Made by a program: the position numbers and the translations under genes. Below, in pieces: positions 43,855 to 52,624 of a DNA stretch of 64,000 bases; the stretch's first letter is position 1, and the number at the start of each line of letters is the position of its first letter. The DNA is taken from assembly GCF_900162725.1 (NCBI RefSeq), contig NZ_LT799418.1, positions 1,852,497 through 1,916,496 on the forward strand. The letters run 5' to 3'. The stretch comes from Parabacteroides sp. Marseille-P3160 (GTDB taxonomy: Bacteria > Bacteroidota > Bacteroidia > Bacteroidales > Tannerellaceae). The notes below the pieces were generated by a model, which did no database searches, was not told the origin of the DNA, and saw only the letters and a program-made list of their open reading frames with translations.

Positions 43855-46320
43855 ATGGAATATGTTGATGTAATACTTCCTTTACCATTAGAAGATAGTT
43901 ATTTATATCGCATTCCTCCGGATTTTAACGGTAAGGTGAAGCCCGGTTGCCGGGTGATTGTCCATTTTGGGAAAAGGAAGTATTACACGGGACTTGTGAT
44001 GACGGTATACGACCACGAACCTCCGCATGTGAATTATGAGATAAAGGAGATTTTTGCCCTTCTGGATCCTTTCCCGGTGCTTCGCCGCCCGCAACTACGC
44101 TTTTGGCAGTGGATTACCTCTTATTATCTCTGCAAATTAGGTGAAGTTTATAAGGCGGCGCTGCCCGCGGGTTTGAAGTTGGAGAGCGAGACGACGGTGA
44201 CCTGTGTGCCGGGCTTTGAGGGAAAGGTACCTTTGAAAGCTACGGAGCAGGCCATTTTGGATGCTTTCCCTCCGGGTGGAAAGCTGACTGTTGCCGAACT
44301 GGAACGCAAAGCCGGCATTCGGAACGTGATTCCCGCCCTTACTTCCTTATTGAATATGGGAGCCGTCTGGATTCATGAAGTAATTAAACCGGGATTTGCC
44401 CCGAAAACCGTCACATTTGTCCGCCTTGCTCCCGCTTACCGGGATGAATCGCATTTGTCGGAGGCCTTTGCTTCGTTGAAGAGGGCTAAGTTGCAGGAAA
44501 AGCTGCTTCTTGCGTTTTTAGACCGGAGCCATGCTTTGAATGAACATTATGCGAAGGAAATTTCCAAGAAAGAAATCCGGGAGTCGACCGGCATCTCCGT
44601 CCGGTCATTGGACAGTCTCGTAGAGCGGGGCATCCTGGAATATTATGACCGGGAGACTAGCCGCCTGCAAGTGCCGGTTTGCCGCCTGCGCCCTCCGGAG
44701 CGCTTGACTTCGGAACAGCAACAGGCCTATGACGGCATCCACGATTCATTTAAGGAAAAAGAAGTTTGCCTCCTGCAGGGAGTCGCTTCAAGCGGGAAAA
44801 CCGAAATTTATATCCATCTGATCGAAGATGCGTTGAGCCTGGGGCGGCAGGTCTTATATTTATTGCCGGAGATTGCCATCACGACGCAGATTACGGAACG
44901 GTTGGCGAATTATTTCGGAGAAAAATTGCTGGTCTATCATTCCGGCTTTTCCGATAACGAGCGTGTTGAGGTCTGGAACCGCCTTTTACAGTCGAAAGAC
45001 GCGGGCGTGATCCTGGGTGTCCGTTCTTCCCTTTTCCTTCCTTTCCGTGATCTGGGTTTGATTATCGTGGATGAAGAGCAGGAGACGTCTTATAAACAAC
45101 AAGATACGGCGCCCCGTTATCATGCGCGGAATGCGGCGATTGTCCTGGCCCGGATGCACGGGGCAAAAACCTTGTTAGGTTCGGCGACGCCATCGATCGA
45201 TACCTATTATAATGCGCTCACGGGGAAATACGGGCATGTAGAACTGGCAACCCGCTACGGCGGGGGAGAACCTCCGGAGGTGCAACTAGTGGATATAAAA
45301 GAGTTACGCCGGAAAAAAATAATGAAGGATACTCTCTTTTCCCCTTTGTTGAAGCAGTCGATCGAGGAAGTGCTGGCAGAGGGGGATCAGGTAATCCTGT
45401 TTCAGAACCGGCGGGGCTTTGCGCCGGTTGTCGAATGCAAGGCTTGCGGTTGGGTGCCGCATTGCGTCAATTGCGATGTGAGCCTGACATATCATAAATA
45501 TCAAAACCGGTTGGTTTGCCACTATTGCGGCTATTCGATTCCAATGCCTGGGAAATGCCCGGAATGCCACCAACCGGAACTTCGCATGATGGGTTTCGGT
45601 ACGGAAAAAGTGGAAGAGGAGGTTGCTTCTTTGTTTCCTTCTGTAAAGGCAGAACGGATGGATATGGACACGGCGCGTACAAAGCGGGCGTACGAGCGCA
45701 TCCTCTCTGATTTTGAGGCCGGCAAAAGCCGTATCCTGATAGGAACGCAGATGCTTTCGAAGGGATTGGATTTCAGCCGGGTTGGTGTAGTTGGCGTCTT
45801 GAATGCGGATGCCTTAATGAATTTTCCCGATTTCCGGGCGCATGAACGGGCTTTCCAACTGATGGTGCAGGTAAGCGGCCGCGCCGGGCGAAGGGACAAA
45901 CGGGGTAAGGTGGTCATACAGACCTCGCAGCCGGATCATCCGCTGCTGCAAATGATCCGTAGTTTTGATTATAAAAGGATGGCTGAAGGCCAGTTGGCGG
46001 AGCGTAAACTTTTCCGCTATCCCCCTTACTACCGGCTGATCGTTATCGTGATGCGGAGCAGGGACGAGACGCTTCTCCAGGAAATGTCCCGGTTGTATGG
46101 CGAAAAACTGAGGACGCCATTCGGCGATCGCGTCTTAGGACCGGTTACTCCGGTCGTGAATCGGGTTCAGACGTTCTTTGTGCGTAAGTTATTTCTGAAG
46201 ATAGAGATCACGGCCAATGTCGCATCGGTCCGCGAAATCCTGGGGCGGATTTACCGGGAGATGCAGGACACGCCCGGCTTCAGGCAATTGCTGGTTCATT
46301 ATGATGTGGATCCGCTCTGA
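43855..46320 (+). CDS. priA: Primosomal replication-restart helicase PriA
   Basis: A 3'-5' superfamily 2 helicase that reloads the replisome at stalled forks. The 821-aa protein has the N-terminal DNA-binding domain (VILPLPLEDSYLYRIP), Walker A GVASSGKTEIY, the DEEQ box (LIIVDEEQETSYKQQD), a zinc-binding insertion with paired cysteines (CKACGWVPHCVNC; CHYCGYSIPMPGKCPEC) and helicase motifs IGTQMLSKGLDFSRV and QVSGRAGRRDKRG. Complete. It converges with the PgpH-like gene across 46 bp. Confidence 0.97.
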   Translation: MEYVDVILPLPLEDSYLYRIPPDFNGKVKPGCRVIVHFGKRKYYTGLVMTVYDHEPPHVNYEIKEIFALLDPFPVLRRPQLRFWQWITSYYLCKLGEVYKAALPAGLKLESETTVTCVPGFEGKVPLKATEQAILDAFPPGGKLTVAELERKAGIRNVIPALTSLLNMGAVWIHEVIKPGFAPKTVTFVRLAPAYRDESHLSEAFASLKRAKLQEKLLLAFLDRSHALNEHYAKEISKKEIRESTGISVRSLDSLVERGILEYYDRETSRLQVPVCRLRPPERLTSEQQQAYDGIHDSFKEKEVCLLQGVASSGKTEIYIHLIEDALSLGRQVLYLLPEIAITTQITERLANYFGEKLLVYHSGFSDNERVEVWNRLLQSKDAGVILGVRSSLFLPFRDLGLIIVDEEQETSYKQQDTAPRYHARNAAIVLARMHGAKTLLGSATPSIDTYYNALTGKYGHVELATRYGGGEPPEVQLVDIKELRRKKIMKDTLFSPLLKQSIEEVLAEGDQVILFQNRRGFAPVVECKACGWVPHCVNCDVSLTYHKYQNRLVCHYCGYSIPMPGKCPECHQPELRMMGFGTEKVEEEVASLFPSVKAERMDMDTARTKRAYERILSDFEAGKSRILIGTQMLSKGLDFSRVGVVGVLNADALMNFPDFRAHERAFQLMVQVSGRAGRRDKRGKVVIQTSQPDHPLLQMIRSFDYKRMAEGQLAERKLFRYPPYYRLIVIVMRSRDETLLQEMSRLYGEKLRTPFGDRVLGPVTPVVNRVQTFFVRKLFLKIEITANVASVREILGRIYREMQDTPGFRQLLVHYDVDPL

Positions 46321-46366
46321 CTCCGGCCTCCCCGGTTACAATACGGAGGGGCGGTGGGTTTACTTA

Positions 46367-48415
46367 TTATTTCTTCAACTCGGGATAGCTGATCCGTGTG
46401 TGATACATCGTTTTCAGTTTCTCCATAAATACTTTTTTAATCGTCTCCACATCACGGAAAGTGACGGGGGCGTCTTTCAATAAGCCGTCCTCGATCTGGC
46501 TGTCGATGATTCTATTTATCAGTTCCATAATGCTTTCGTCCGTGTATTCTTTCAAACTGCGTGAAGCGGCCTCCACGGAGTCGGCCATCATCAGGATCGC
46601 CGTTTCCTTGGTGAACGGGTTTGGCCCCGGATAAGTGAATAATTCCTCATCGATTTCTTTGTCAGGATATTTATTCTTAAAGGAATTATAAAAGTACTTT
46701 GTCTTGCCGCATCCATGATGCGTACGGATGAAGTCGATGACTGCCTGGGGCAGTTGCGCTTTCTCTGCCATCTTGACGCCTTCGGGGACGTGGCTGATGA
46801 TAATTTGCGCACTTTCCTCGAAACTCAGTTGGTTGTGAGGGTTGACCCCTTTCTGGTTTTCCGTAAAGAAAACCGGGTTGACCATCTTCCCTATGTCATG
46901 ATAGAGGGCGCCGGTCCGAATTAACTGCGTATCGGCTCCGATTCGCGAAGCAGCCTCCGAAGCCAGTATGGATACTTGCAGGGAGTGTTGGAATGTTCCC
47001 GGACAGGTTTCAGACAGCCGTTTAAGTATCGGATTATTGATGTTCGAGAGTTCTACCAAAGTAATCGGGGACACATAGCCGAACGTTTTCTCCATCATAT
47101 AAATCAGGATGTAAGAGAACATCAACAGGATAAAATTGATACCGAAGTAGAGAAGCATGATCCAGCGTATCTTGTTGTAGTCCCCTCCCTGGTAGAGGGT
47201 GATGCTCAGATAGGTGATCACATACGCCAGGAAGATGAAGAAGGCGCAACTGATCAACTGGGATCGTTGCGATAAGTCTTTCAGGTTAACCAGGACAATC
47301 AAACCGATAATCGTCTGCATCAGTAAAAACTCGTGCGGGAACGGGGCCATCAACGAACAGAGAAGTACGGTCGTCAGATGCGTAAACAAGGCGGTATGCG
47401 AGCTGAAAAAGGTTCGGGTCACAATCGGAACGATCGCATAAGGCAGGATATAAATGTTGGATAGCTCGAACCGGACGGCAATTTCCGTAAGGATACACGA
47501 AACGAGGATGCACAGCAATACAAAAATGGAGTTTCTCCTATTTGTTAATATCCGTGGATTAAAGGAGGAAAGGTACTGCCAGAAACAAAACATAATTCCG
47601 AATACCAGAATGAATTGTCCCAATAGCACGATTCCCTGCCGTTGCGAACCGCCGGCTTTGGATTCATAGACGATCTTCAACGACCGCAGGATATTGTAGG
47701 TATGCATATCTATGATTTCCCCACGGTCTACGATCCTTTCACCTGCCTGTACCATTCCGGTCGACTGCGGTATGTTTTGTATTTTATCAGCCAGGACTTT
47801 TTCCGACATCTCTTTGTCGTAGGAAATATTTTCCTTCAGGTATAGGTTGATATCGCACGATTGCAGGATTGTTTTGTCCAGATAGGAAGGTATTTTGTCG
47901 ATAATAAATTCATAGGCTGTCTTTACCGTATAGAAACCCTGTATTTCCTTGGGCTGGGAGATGTTTTCTTCCAGGAGATTGATGCGGGTATGCTGTTCCC
48001 TCAACAGCTTGTCCTGGTCTATAGCCAAAAGAATACCCTTTTCGTATACTTCGGCCAGCCGCCTTTCGATGTATTGCAGGTAGGCAGGAGGAACCTTCTG
48101 GCTTAAATTTGCCTTGTAGTTTTCCCGCAGTTTCTTTATGGCATTGGTTTTTATCTCCGGGTTGATGCGGTAATAAGGTTCGAAGAAGCGGGTCACACTG
48201 TCCTTCTCCGTCTTGATTTCACCTTCCGTTTTATAGATGGGAAAGTCGCTCGGGGCAGTAAGCAAGCCGTACCGCCAAGGCTTTCCTTCGTAGAACACAT
48301 ACCGGAATTTTCCGTCTCGGGGGAAGAACCATCCGATCAGAAAAGCCGTTATTATAAAATAGATAAGGGTTTCAACCCTAATATTTAGTTTTTTAAACTT
48401 CATCCCTTCTTTCAT
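46367..48415 (-). CDS. 7TM-HD family protein, PgpH-like cyclic-di-AMP phosphodiesterase
   Basis: Predicted membrane phosphodiesterase. The 682-aa protein has an N-terminal membrane helix, an extracytoplasmic 7TMR-HDED-type domain (about 40-265), seven transmembrane helices (about 265-460) and a cytoplasmic HD domain with GTFQHSLQV, GALYHDIGKM, THHGCGKTKYF and MMADSVEAAS, which supply the metal ligands. This is the architecture of PgpH. That the substrate is c-di-AMP in this organism is by family analogy. Start at 48415 or 48403 is undecided. A near-consensus -7 (TACATTTC) lies at 48431-48424, divergent from gltX. Confidence 0.9.
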   Translation of the reverse strand: MKEGMKFKKLNIRVETLIYFIITAFLIGWFFPRDGKFRYVFYEGKPWRYGLLTAPSDFPIYKTEGEIKTEKDSVTRFFEPYYRINPEIKTNAIKKLRENYKANLSQKVPPAYLQYIERRLAEVYEKGILLAIDQDKLLREQHTRINLLEENISQPKEIQGFYTVKTAYEFIIDKIPSYLDKTILQSCDINLYLKENISYDKEMSEKVLADKIQNIPQSTGMVQAGERIVDRGEIIDMHTYNILRSLKIVYESKAGGSQRQGIVLLGQFILVFGIMFCFWQYLSSFNPRILTNRRNSIFVLLCILVSCILTEIAVRFELSNIYILPYAIVPIVTRTFFSSHTALFTHLTTVLLCSLMAPFPHEFLLMQTIIGLIVLVNLKDLSQRSQLISCAFFIFLAYVITYLSITLYQGGDYNKIRWIMLLYFGINFILLMFSYILIYMMEKTFGYVSPITLVELSNINNPILKRLSETCPGTFQHSLQVSILASEAASRIGADTQLIRTGALYHDIGKMVNPVFFTENQKGVNPHNQLSFEESAQIIISHVPEGVKMAEKAQLPQAVIDFIRTHHGCGKTKYFYNSFKNKYPDKEIDEELFTYPGPNPFTKETAILMMADSVEAASRSLKEYTDESIMELINRIIDSQIEDGLLKDAPVTFRDVETIKKVFMEKLKTMYHTRISYPELKK

Positions 48416-48441
48416 TTGCAGGCGAAATGTACATAAAAAAG

Positions 48442-48472
48442 TTTACTATCAGAAAAAAAAGCTCTACTTTTG
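48442..48472 (+). promoter_or_regulatory. Candidate gltX promoter
   Basis: TACTTTTG (48465-48472) matches TAnnTTTG, with TTTA (48442-48445) 19 nt upstream as a one-mismatch -33 element; 23 nt before the gltX ATG. Confidence 0.5.
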
Positions 48473-48495
48473 CGGCACGATCATAAATAGAACCT

Positions 48496-50013
48496 ATGAA
48501 TTGTCATCAAATACGTGTTCGTTTCGCTCCAAGTCCTACCGGACCCTTACATATCGGCGGGGTGCGCACGGCTTTATATAATTATCTTTTTGCAAAGCAA
48601 TCAGGCGGTAAATTGATACTCCGTATTGAGGATACCGATTCCCAACGTTTCGTACCGGGCGCGGAGGAATATATTATTGAAGCGTTCAAATGGTTGAATA
48701 TCCCGTTTGACGAAGGCGTCGGCATAGGAGGTCCTTTCGGCCCTTACCGCCAGAGCGAACGAAAGGAGATATATAAAGAATATGTCCGGCTGTTATTGGA
48801 TAAGGGGGCGGCCTATATTGCCTTCGATACGCCGGCCGAGCTGGACGCCAAAAGAAAAGAGACCGCCAATTTCCAATACGACGCTTCTACACGGATGCAG
48901 ATGCGTAATTCGTTGACGCTGCCGGTGGATGAGGTGCGGCGGTTGATCGATGCCGGAACTCATTATGTCGTGCGTATCAGGATCGAACCAAATGAGGAAG
49001 TGCACGTGCACGACTTGATACGCGGGGATGTGGTGATCAATTCTTCCGTCCTTGACGATAAGGTGCTGTATAAATCGGCCGATGAATTGCCGACTTATCA
49101 TCTGGCAAACATCGTAGACGACCATCTGATGGAGATCACCCATGTGATCCGGGGAGAAGAATGGCTGCCCAGCGCTCCGCTGCATGTCCTGCTATACCGC
49201 GCTTTCGGATGGGAGGATACCATGCCGCAGTTTGCCCATCTGCCGTTGTTGCTGAAGCCTGAAGGCGGTGGCAAGCTAAGCAAGCGGGACGGGGATCGTT
49301 TGGGATTTCCGGTTTTTCCGCTGGAGTGGAAAGATCCGAAAAGCGGGGAGGTCTCTTCCGGTTACCGGGAAAGCGGCTATCTGCCCGAAGCGGTTGTCAA
49401 CTTTTTGGCCCTCTTGGGTTGGAATCCGGGCGATAATCAGGAGATCATGAGTATGAAAGAACTGGTCGAACGGTTTGATTTGTCCCGTTGCAGCAAGAGC
49501 GGCGCCAAGTTTGATTTTGAGAAAGGAAAATGGTTTAATCACCAATATATTCAATTGAAGAGCAATGCGGAAATTGCCTCCTTGTTTATTCCCATCCTGG
49601 AAAGCCACGGCATAAAGGCCGATCCCGCATACGTGGAGAAAGTGGTCGGCATGATAAAGGAACGCGTCAGCTTTGTCGGGGAGCTTTGGGAACAATGTTC
49701 TTTCTTTTTCGTGGCGCCTGCCGAATACGATGAAAAGACACGGAAGAAACGCTGGAAAGAGGATAGCGCTGCCCAGTTGGGCGAATTGATAGAGGTCCTT
49801 CGCTCTCGTACGCCGTTTGACCTGGAAGGTACGGAAGCTGAAGTGAAGGCTTGGATTGAACAAAATGGATATCATTTGGGAAATATTATGAATGCAGTTC
49901 GCCTCGCATTGGTAGGAGAAGGAAAAGGACCGCATATCTTCGACATTACCGAAGCCATCGGTAAGGAAGAGACGATCCGCCGGATCCAGCGGGCGATTGA
50001 TTTGTTGAAATAA
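48496..50013 (+). CDS. gltX: Glutamate--tRNA ligase
   Basis: Class I aminoacyl-tRNA synthetase that charges tRNA-Glu. The 505-aa protein shows the HIGH-type motif in [37 protein letters not shown] and the KMSKS-type motif KLSKRDGD. The C-terminal anticodon-binding part ends [11 protein letters not shown]. waaA starts 3 bp after the stop. Confidence 0.97.
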   Translation: MNCHQIRVRFAPSPTGPLHIGGVRTALYNYLFAKQSGGKLILRIEDTDSQRFVPGAEEYIIEAFKWLNIPFDEGVGIGGPFGPYRQSERKEIYKEYVRLLLDKGAAYIAFDTPAELDAKRKETANFQYDASTRMQMRNSLTLPVDEVRRLIDAGTHYVVRIRIEPNEEVHVHDLIRGDVVINSSVLDDKVLYKSADELPTYHLANIVDDHLMEITHVIRGEEWLPSAPLHVLLYRAFGWEDTMPQFAHLPLLLKPEGGGKLSKRDGDRLGFPVFPLEWKDPKSGEVSSGYRESGYLPEAVVNFLALLGWNPGDNQEIMSMKELVERFDLSRCSKSGAKFDFEKGKWFNHQYIQLKSNAEIASLFIPILESHGIKADPAYVEKVVGMIKERVSFVGELWEQCSFFFVAPAEYDEKTRKKRWKEDSAAQLGELIEVLRSRTPFDLEGTEAEVKAWIEQNGYHLGNIMNAVRLALVGEGKGPHIFDITEAIGKEETIRRIQRAIDLLK

Positions 50014-50016
50014 AAT

Positions 50017-51258
50017 ATGAGGGCTCTATACTCTTTAGGGATACATCTCTATGCTTTGATGGTGGAACTCTTGTCTCCATTCCATCGCAAAGCGCGTATG
50101 ACTCGCTTTGGGCAATGGAAAACGAACGGGATATTACGGGAGAAGATCGACCGGAATGCGAAATATATCTGGTTTCATGCCGCTTCGTTAGGAGAATTCG
50201 AGCAAGGCCGGCCGATGATGGAAAAGATTAAAGCGGAATATCCCGAATATAAAATACTACTCACTTTCTTTTCGCCTTCCGGTTATGAAGTGCGGAAAAG
50301 TTATAGCGGTGCGGATGTAATCTGCTACCTGCCTTTTGATACGCCTTTTAAAGTCCATAAATTTATTAATTTGGCGAACCCTGCAATGGCCATCTTCATC
50401 AAGTATGAATTTTGGATGAACTACATCAGCGAGTTAAAAAGCCGGAACATCCCGGTTTATATTATTTCGGCTATTTTTCGTAAGGACCAGACCTTTTTTA
50501 AATGGTACGGGGGCTTTTACAGGAAAATCTTGTATTGCTATGACCGTTTATTCGTACAAGATGAGAGTTCCAGGGAACTATTGGCGGAATTCGGGATTAA
50601 CAATGTCACGGTTGCCGGAGATACTCGTTTTGACCGGGTGATAGAAGTACAAAAACAGGCACGTTTATTTCCCGTTATAGAGAAGATGGTAGGAAGAAAG
50701 TCGGATGACAGTAGCATCACCTTTGTGGTTGGAAGCAGTTGGCCCTCAGATGAGGAATTTATCTTTCATTACTTCAACGAACATCCTGAAATAAAACTGA
50801 TCATAGCGCCTCATGAGATCCACCGGGATCATCTGATGTATATCGAATCGCTTTTGAGGCGCCCTTTCATCCGTTTATCGGAAACGAACGATTACAATGT
50901 TCAGAACAAAGACTGCCTGATTATCGATAGTTTCGGGATGCTTTCCTCCATCTATCGGTACGGAAATATCGCCTATATAGGGGGAGGATTCGGCAAAGGT
51001 ATTCATAATACCTTGGAAGCGGCCGTCTACGGAATTCCGGTTTTATTCGGCCCCAAATACCATAAGTTTAAAGAAGCCAAAGCGTTGATCGAAACCGGAG
51101 GGGCCTTCTCGCTGGCCGATGAAAAAACTTTTATTGCGAAAATGGATGAATTGATAACAAACCCTTCCATACGGAAAGCAGTCGGCGAAGCGGCTGGTTC
51201 CTATGTTCTGCAAAACAGCGGGGCGACCGACCGGATACTGAAAGAACTTCCTCTCTGA
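50017..51258 (+). CDS. waaA: 3-deoxy-D-manno-octulosonic acid (Kdo) transferase
   Basis: Adds Kdo to lipid IVA in LPS synthesis at the inner membrane. The 413-aa GT30 protein has a membrane-proximal N-terminus, the ASLGEFEQGRP catalytic-Glu motif, VAGDTRFDRV, APHEIHRDH and the C-terminal GGGFGKGIHNTLEAAVYG followed by VLFGPKYHKFKEA. Cotranscribed with gltX (3-bp gap). The orphan Rhs fragment starts 22 bp after its stop. Confidence 0.95.
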   Translation: MRALYSLGIHLYALMVELLSPFHRKARMTRFGQWKTNGILREKIDRNAKYIWFHAASLGEFEQGRPMMEKIKAEYPEYKILLTFFSPSGYEVRKSYSGADVICYLPFDTPFKVHKFINLANPAMAIFIKYEFWMNYISELKSRNIPVYIISAIFRKDQTFFKWYGGFYRKILYCYDRLFVQDESSRELLAEFGINNVTVAGDTRFDRVIEVQKQARLFPVIEKMVGRKSDDSSITFVVGSSWPSDEEFIFHYFNEHPEIKLIIAPHEIHRDHLMYIESLLRRPFIRLSETNDYNVQNKDCLIIDSFGMLSSIYRYGNIAYIGGGFGKGIHNTLEAAVYGIPVLFGPKYHKFKEAKALIETGGAFSLADEKTFIAKMDELITNPSIRKAVGEAAGSYVLQNSGATDRILKELPL

Positions 51259-51280
51259 AAAGCTTTGTAACGAGTTGCAG

Positions 51281-51405
51281 TCTATATTGCTCCAACCATT
51301 CGTGAAACCTTGGTTCAACGCGCTGTTGGCAAAAGATGTAGCGGCCGCTCCCTGAGCAAAAAAAGGCTATATTCCCCTGAATGATGTTAACGGTTGGGCT
51401 GATCT
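51281..51405 (-). pseudogene. Orphan Rhs C-terminal tip fragment
   Basis: On the minus strand this encodes, with frameshifts, PTVNIIQGNIAFF and then AAATSFANSALNQGFTNGW, matching the end of the Rhs core at 52.7 kb (INIVQGNVTSF ... SFANSALNQGFTNGW). The 71 bp at 51281-51351 differ from 52638-52708 at only four positions. The similarity stops inside the NID codons. It is a second, displaced Rhs core end located beyond the immunity gene, as in polymorphic-toxin tip replacement. Confidence 0.7.
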
Positions 51406-51459
51406 TCGCTGTTTATGCTATTTTTTTATTTCATTTCTGTCCTCCTTTCTCTTTTTAAG

Positions 51460-51609
51460 GAGGATGTGCTAAAAGGGAATCCCGTAAAAATTGGTAATTA
51501 TGACTGCGCACATTCATAGTTATGATCGCGTTCATTCATAGTTGTGACTGGATTCATTCATAGCGATCAATTTCTTAAGTCGATATGCGATAACTTATGA
51601 CACACCCTC
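51460..51609. mobile_element. MITE-like element 2 with terminal inverted repeats and internal 22-bp array
   Basis: Ends: GAGGATGTGCTAAAAGG at the left and GAGGGTGTGTCATAAG read inward from the right. It aligns over its full 150 bp with the element at 42834, including the lead AATCCCGTAAAAA. Its right end touches the 3' side of the barstar gene. No coding capacity. Confidence 0.75.
51495..51582. repeat. Tandem 22-bp palindrome-core array, family B (copy 2)
   Basis: Units start at 51495, 51517, 51539 and 51561. The junction core is ATTCATA-N2-TATGA; the last unit is degenerate. Confidence 0.75.
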
Positions 51610-51636
51610 TACAATTTCAATTAAAATCAATGAACA

Positions 51637-52020
51637 TCAGAAATTACCTATATATTTACAAATTGTATCATAGTCGCTTATATTAAAATAAACATAAAAG
51701 TTATGTTCTTCAAATTTATCCCAATGTCCAACTATATCATCCAGAATTCTTAAATAAATCTTTAGATCCTTTTCATTTAACCGAGGCAATTGTTGATGAT
51801 AAATAACAACATCTCTTTGTTCTATCCAATCTAAATCGCGCAGACAGTCCTGCAAGGCATCCCAGTTAAATCCAAAATAGTCTGGGAGTTTCAATTTTCT
51901 ATAATATTCATTTAATATTTCTTCCTCGGAAAAATTTTCATCTTCTATTATTACTAAGAAAAAATGATCATTCTTTTTTTTATCAAAATTATCAATAAAA
52001 TAAAACCTTCCCTTTTTCAT
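51637..52020 (-). CDS. Barstar-family RNase inhibitor (immunity protein)
   Basis: A 127-aa cytoplasmic protein expected to bind and block the guanyl-type RNase encoded 10 bp upstream. The barstar signature YFGFNWDALQDCLRDLDW is clear, with EEEILNEYYRKLKLPDY before it and the acidic C-terminal helix region after it. Intact with its own ATG at 52020. The toxin-immunity order on one strand is the standard polymorphic-toxin arrangement. A+T-rich compared with the Rhs core, as usual for exchangeable tips. Confidence 0.88.
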   Translation of the reverse strand: MKKGRFYFIDNFDKKKNDHFFLVIIEDENFSEEEILNEYYRKLKLPDYFGFNWDALQDCLRDLDWIEQRDVVIYHQQLPRLNEKDLKIYLRILDDIVGHWDKFEEHNFYVYFNISDYDTICKYIGNF

Positions 52021-52030
52021 TCTTATTTAT

Positions 52031-52621
52031 TTAATACTTAAATCTAATGAATGTTTTATAGTGATCTGGGGTATAGTAAAATTCTCCTTTTCCCCCTGTT
52101 ACGATCCTTTGAGGGCCTACTCCCTTTATTCCAGGAGTTGGATGTACATATTCTTTATAATAACCTCCCTTGTGAACAGGAAGTATGTTTTTATTATTAT
52201 CGAACACACTACCGTCATTCCTATGAGGATATGATTCCCCATTCCCAATTCTTTCCATTGTTCCGGATAAACCTAAATCCTTAGCCGTTACATCGATTTT
52301 GTTTTCCCCTGTCCAAGGATTCTGGTTATTCTCCCTTGCAGACTTTATTCCGGTAGCGGCTCCGGTCATCATTCCGATGCCGCCATTCATAAGCGCGGCT
52401 TTTCCTCCTGCAGATAAGGCATCTTTCCAGCTTGCGCCGTTCAGTTTGGCCATACCTGTCGTTAAACCGAAACTCGTGGTCGCATTGAGTGCCCCTTGCC
52501 TAAGGGCTTCACGTAAAACCGGGCTGGCTATATCGGATGTTAAACTGCTTATCGGCTTGGCCAACAGGTTACCCAACTGGCCTCCGAGGAAAGCGCTCGC
52601 ACCGCCCATTATTCCGTCCAT
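52031..52621 (-). CDS. Rhs toxin tip: barnase/T1-type ribonuclease domain
   Basis: The last 80 or so residues match microbial guanyl-specific RNases: YPHRNDGSVFDNN, GGYYKEYVHPTPG (general-base Glu in the YKEY segment), PQRIVTGGKGEFYY (Arg) and TPDHYKTFIRF (general-acid His). The first 110 residues are the hydrophobic glycine-rich stretch that precedes tips in Rhs proteins (MDGIMGGASAFLGGQLGNLL). The frame is continuous with the Rhs core except for one TAG at 52627-52625, two codons before this ATG. So the toxin is either an orphan ORF or, before the mutation, the end of one long Rhs protein. Confidence 0.85.
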   Translation of the reverse strand: MDGIMGGASAFLGGQLGNLLAKPISSLTSDIASPVLREALRQGALNATTSFGLTTGMAKLNGASWKDALSAGGKAALMNGGIGMMTGAATGIKSARENNQNPWTGENKIDVTAKDLGLSGTMERIGNGESYPHRNDGSVFDNNKNILPVHKGGYYKEYVHPTPGIKGVGPQRIVTGGKGEFYYTPDHYKTFIRFKY

Positions 52622-52624
52622 CGC

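Noticed and set aside
46321-46366. Terminator between priA and the pgpH-like gene
   Set aside because: CCTCC/GGAGG arms can pair only with bulges and there is no T-run, so support is too weak.
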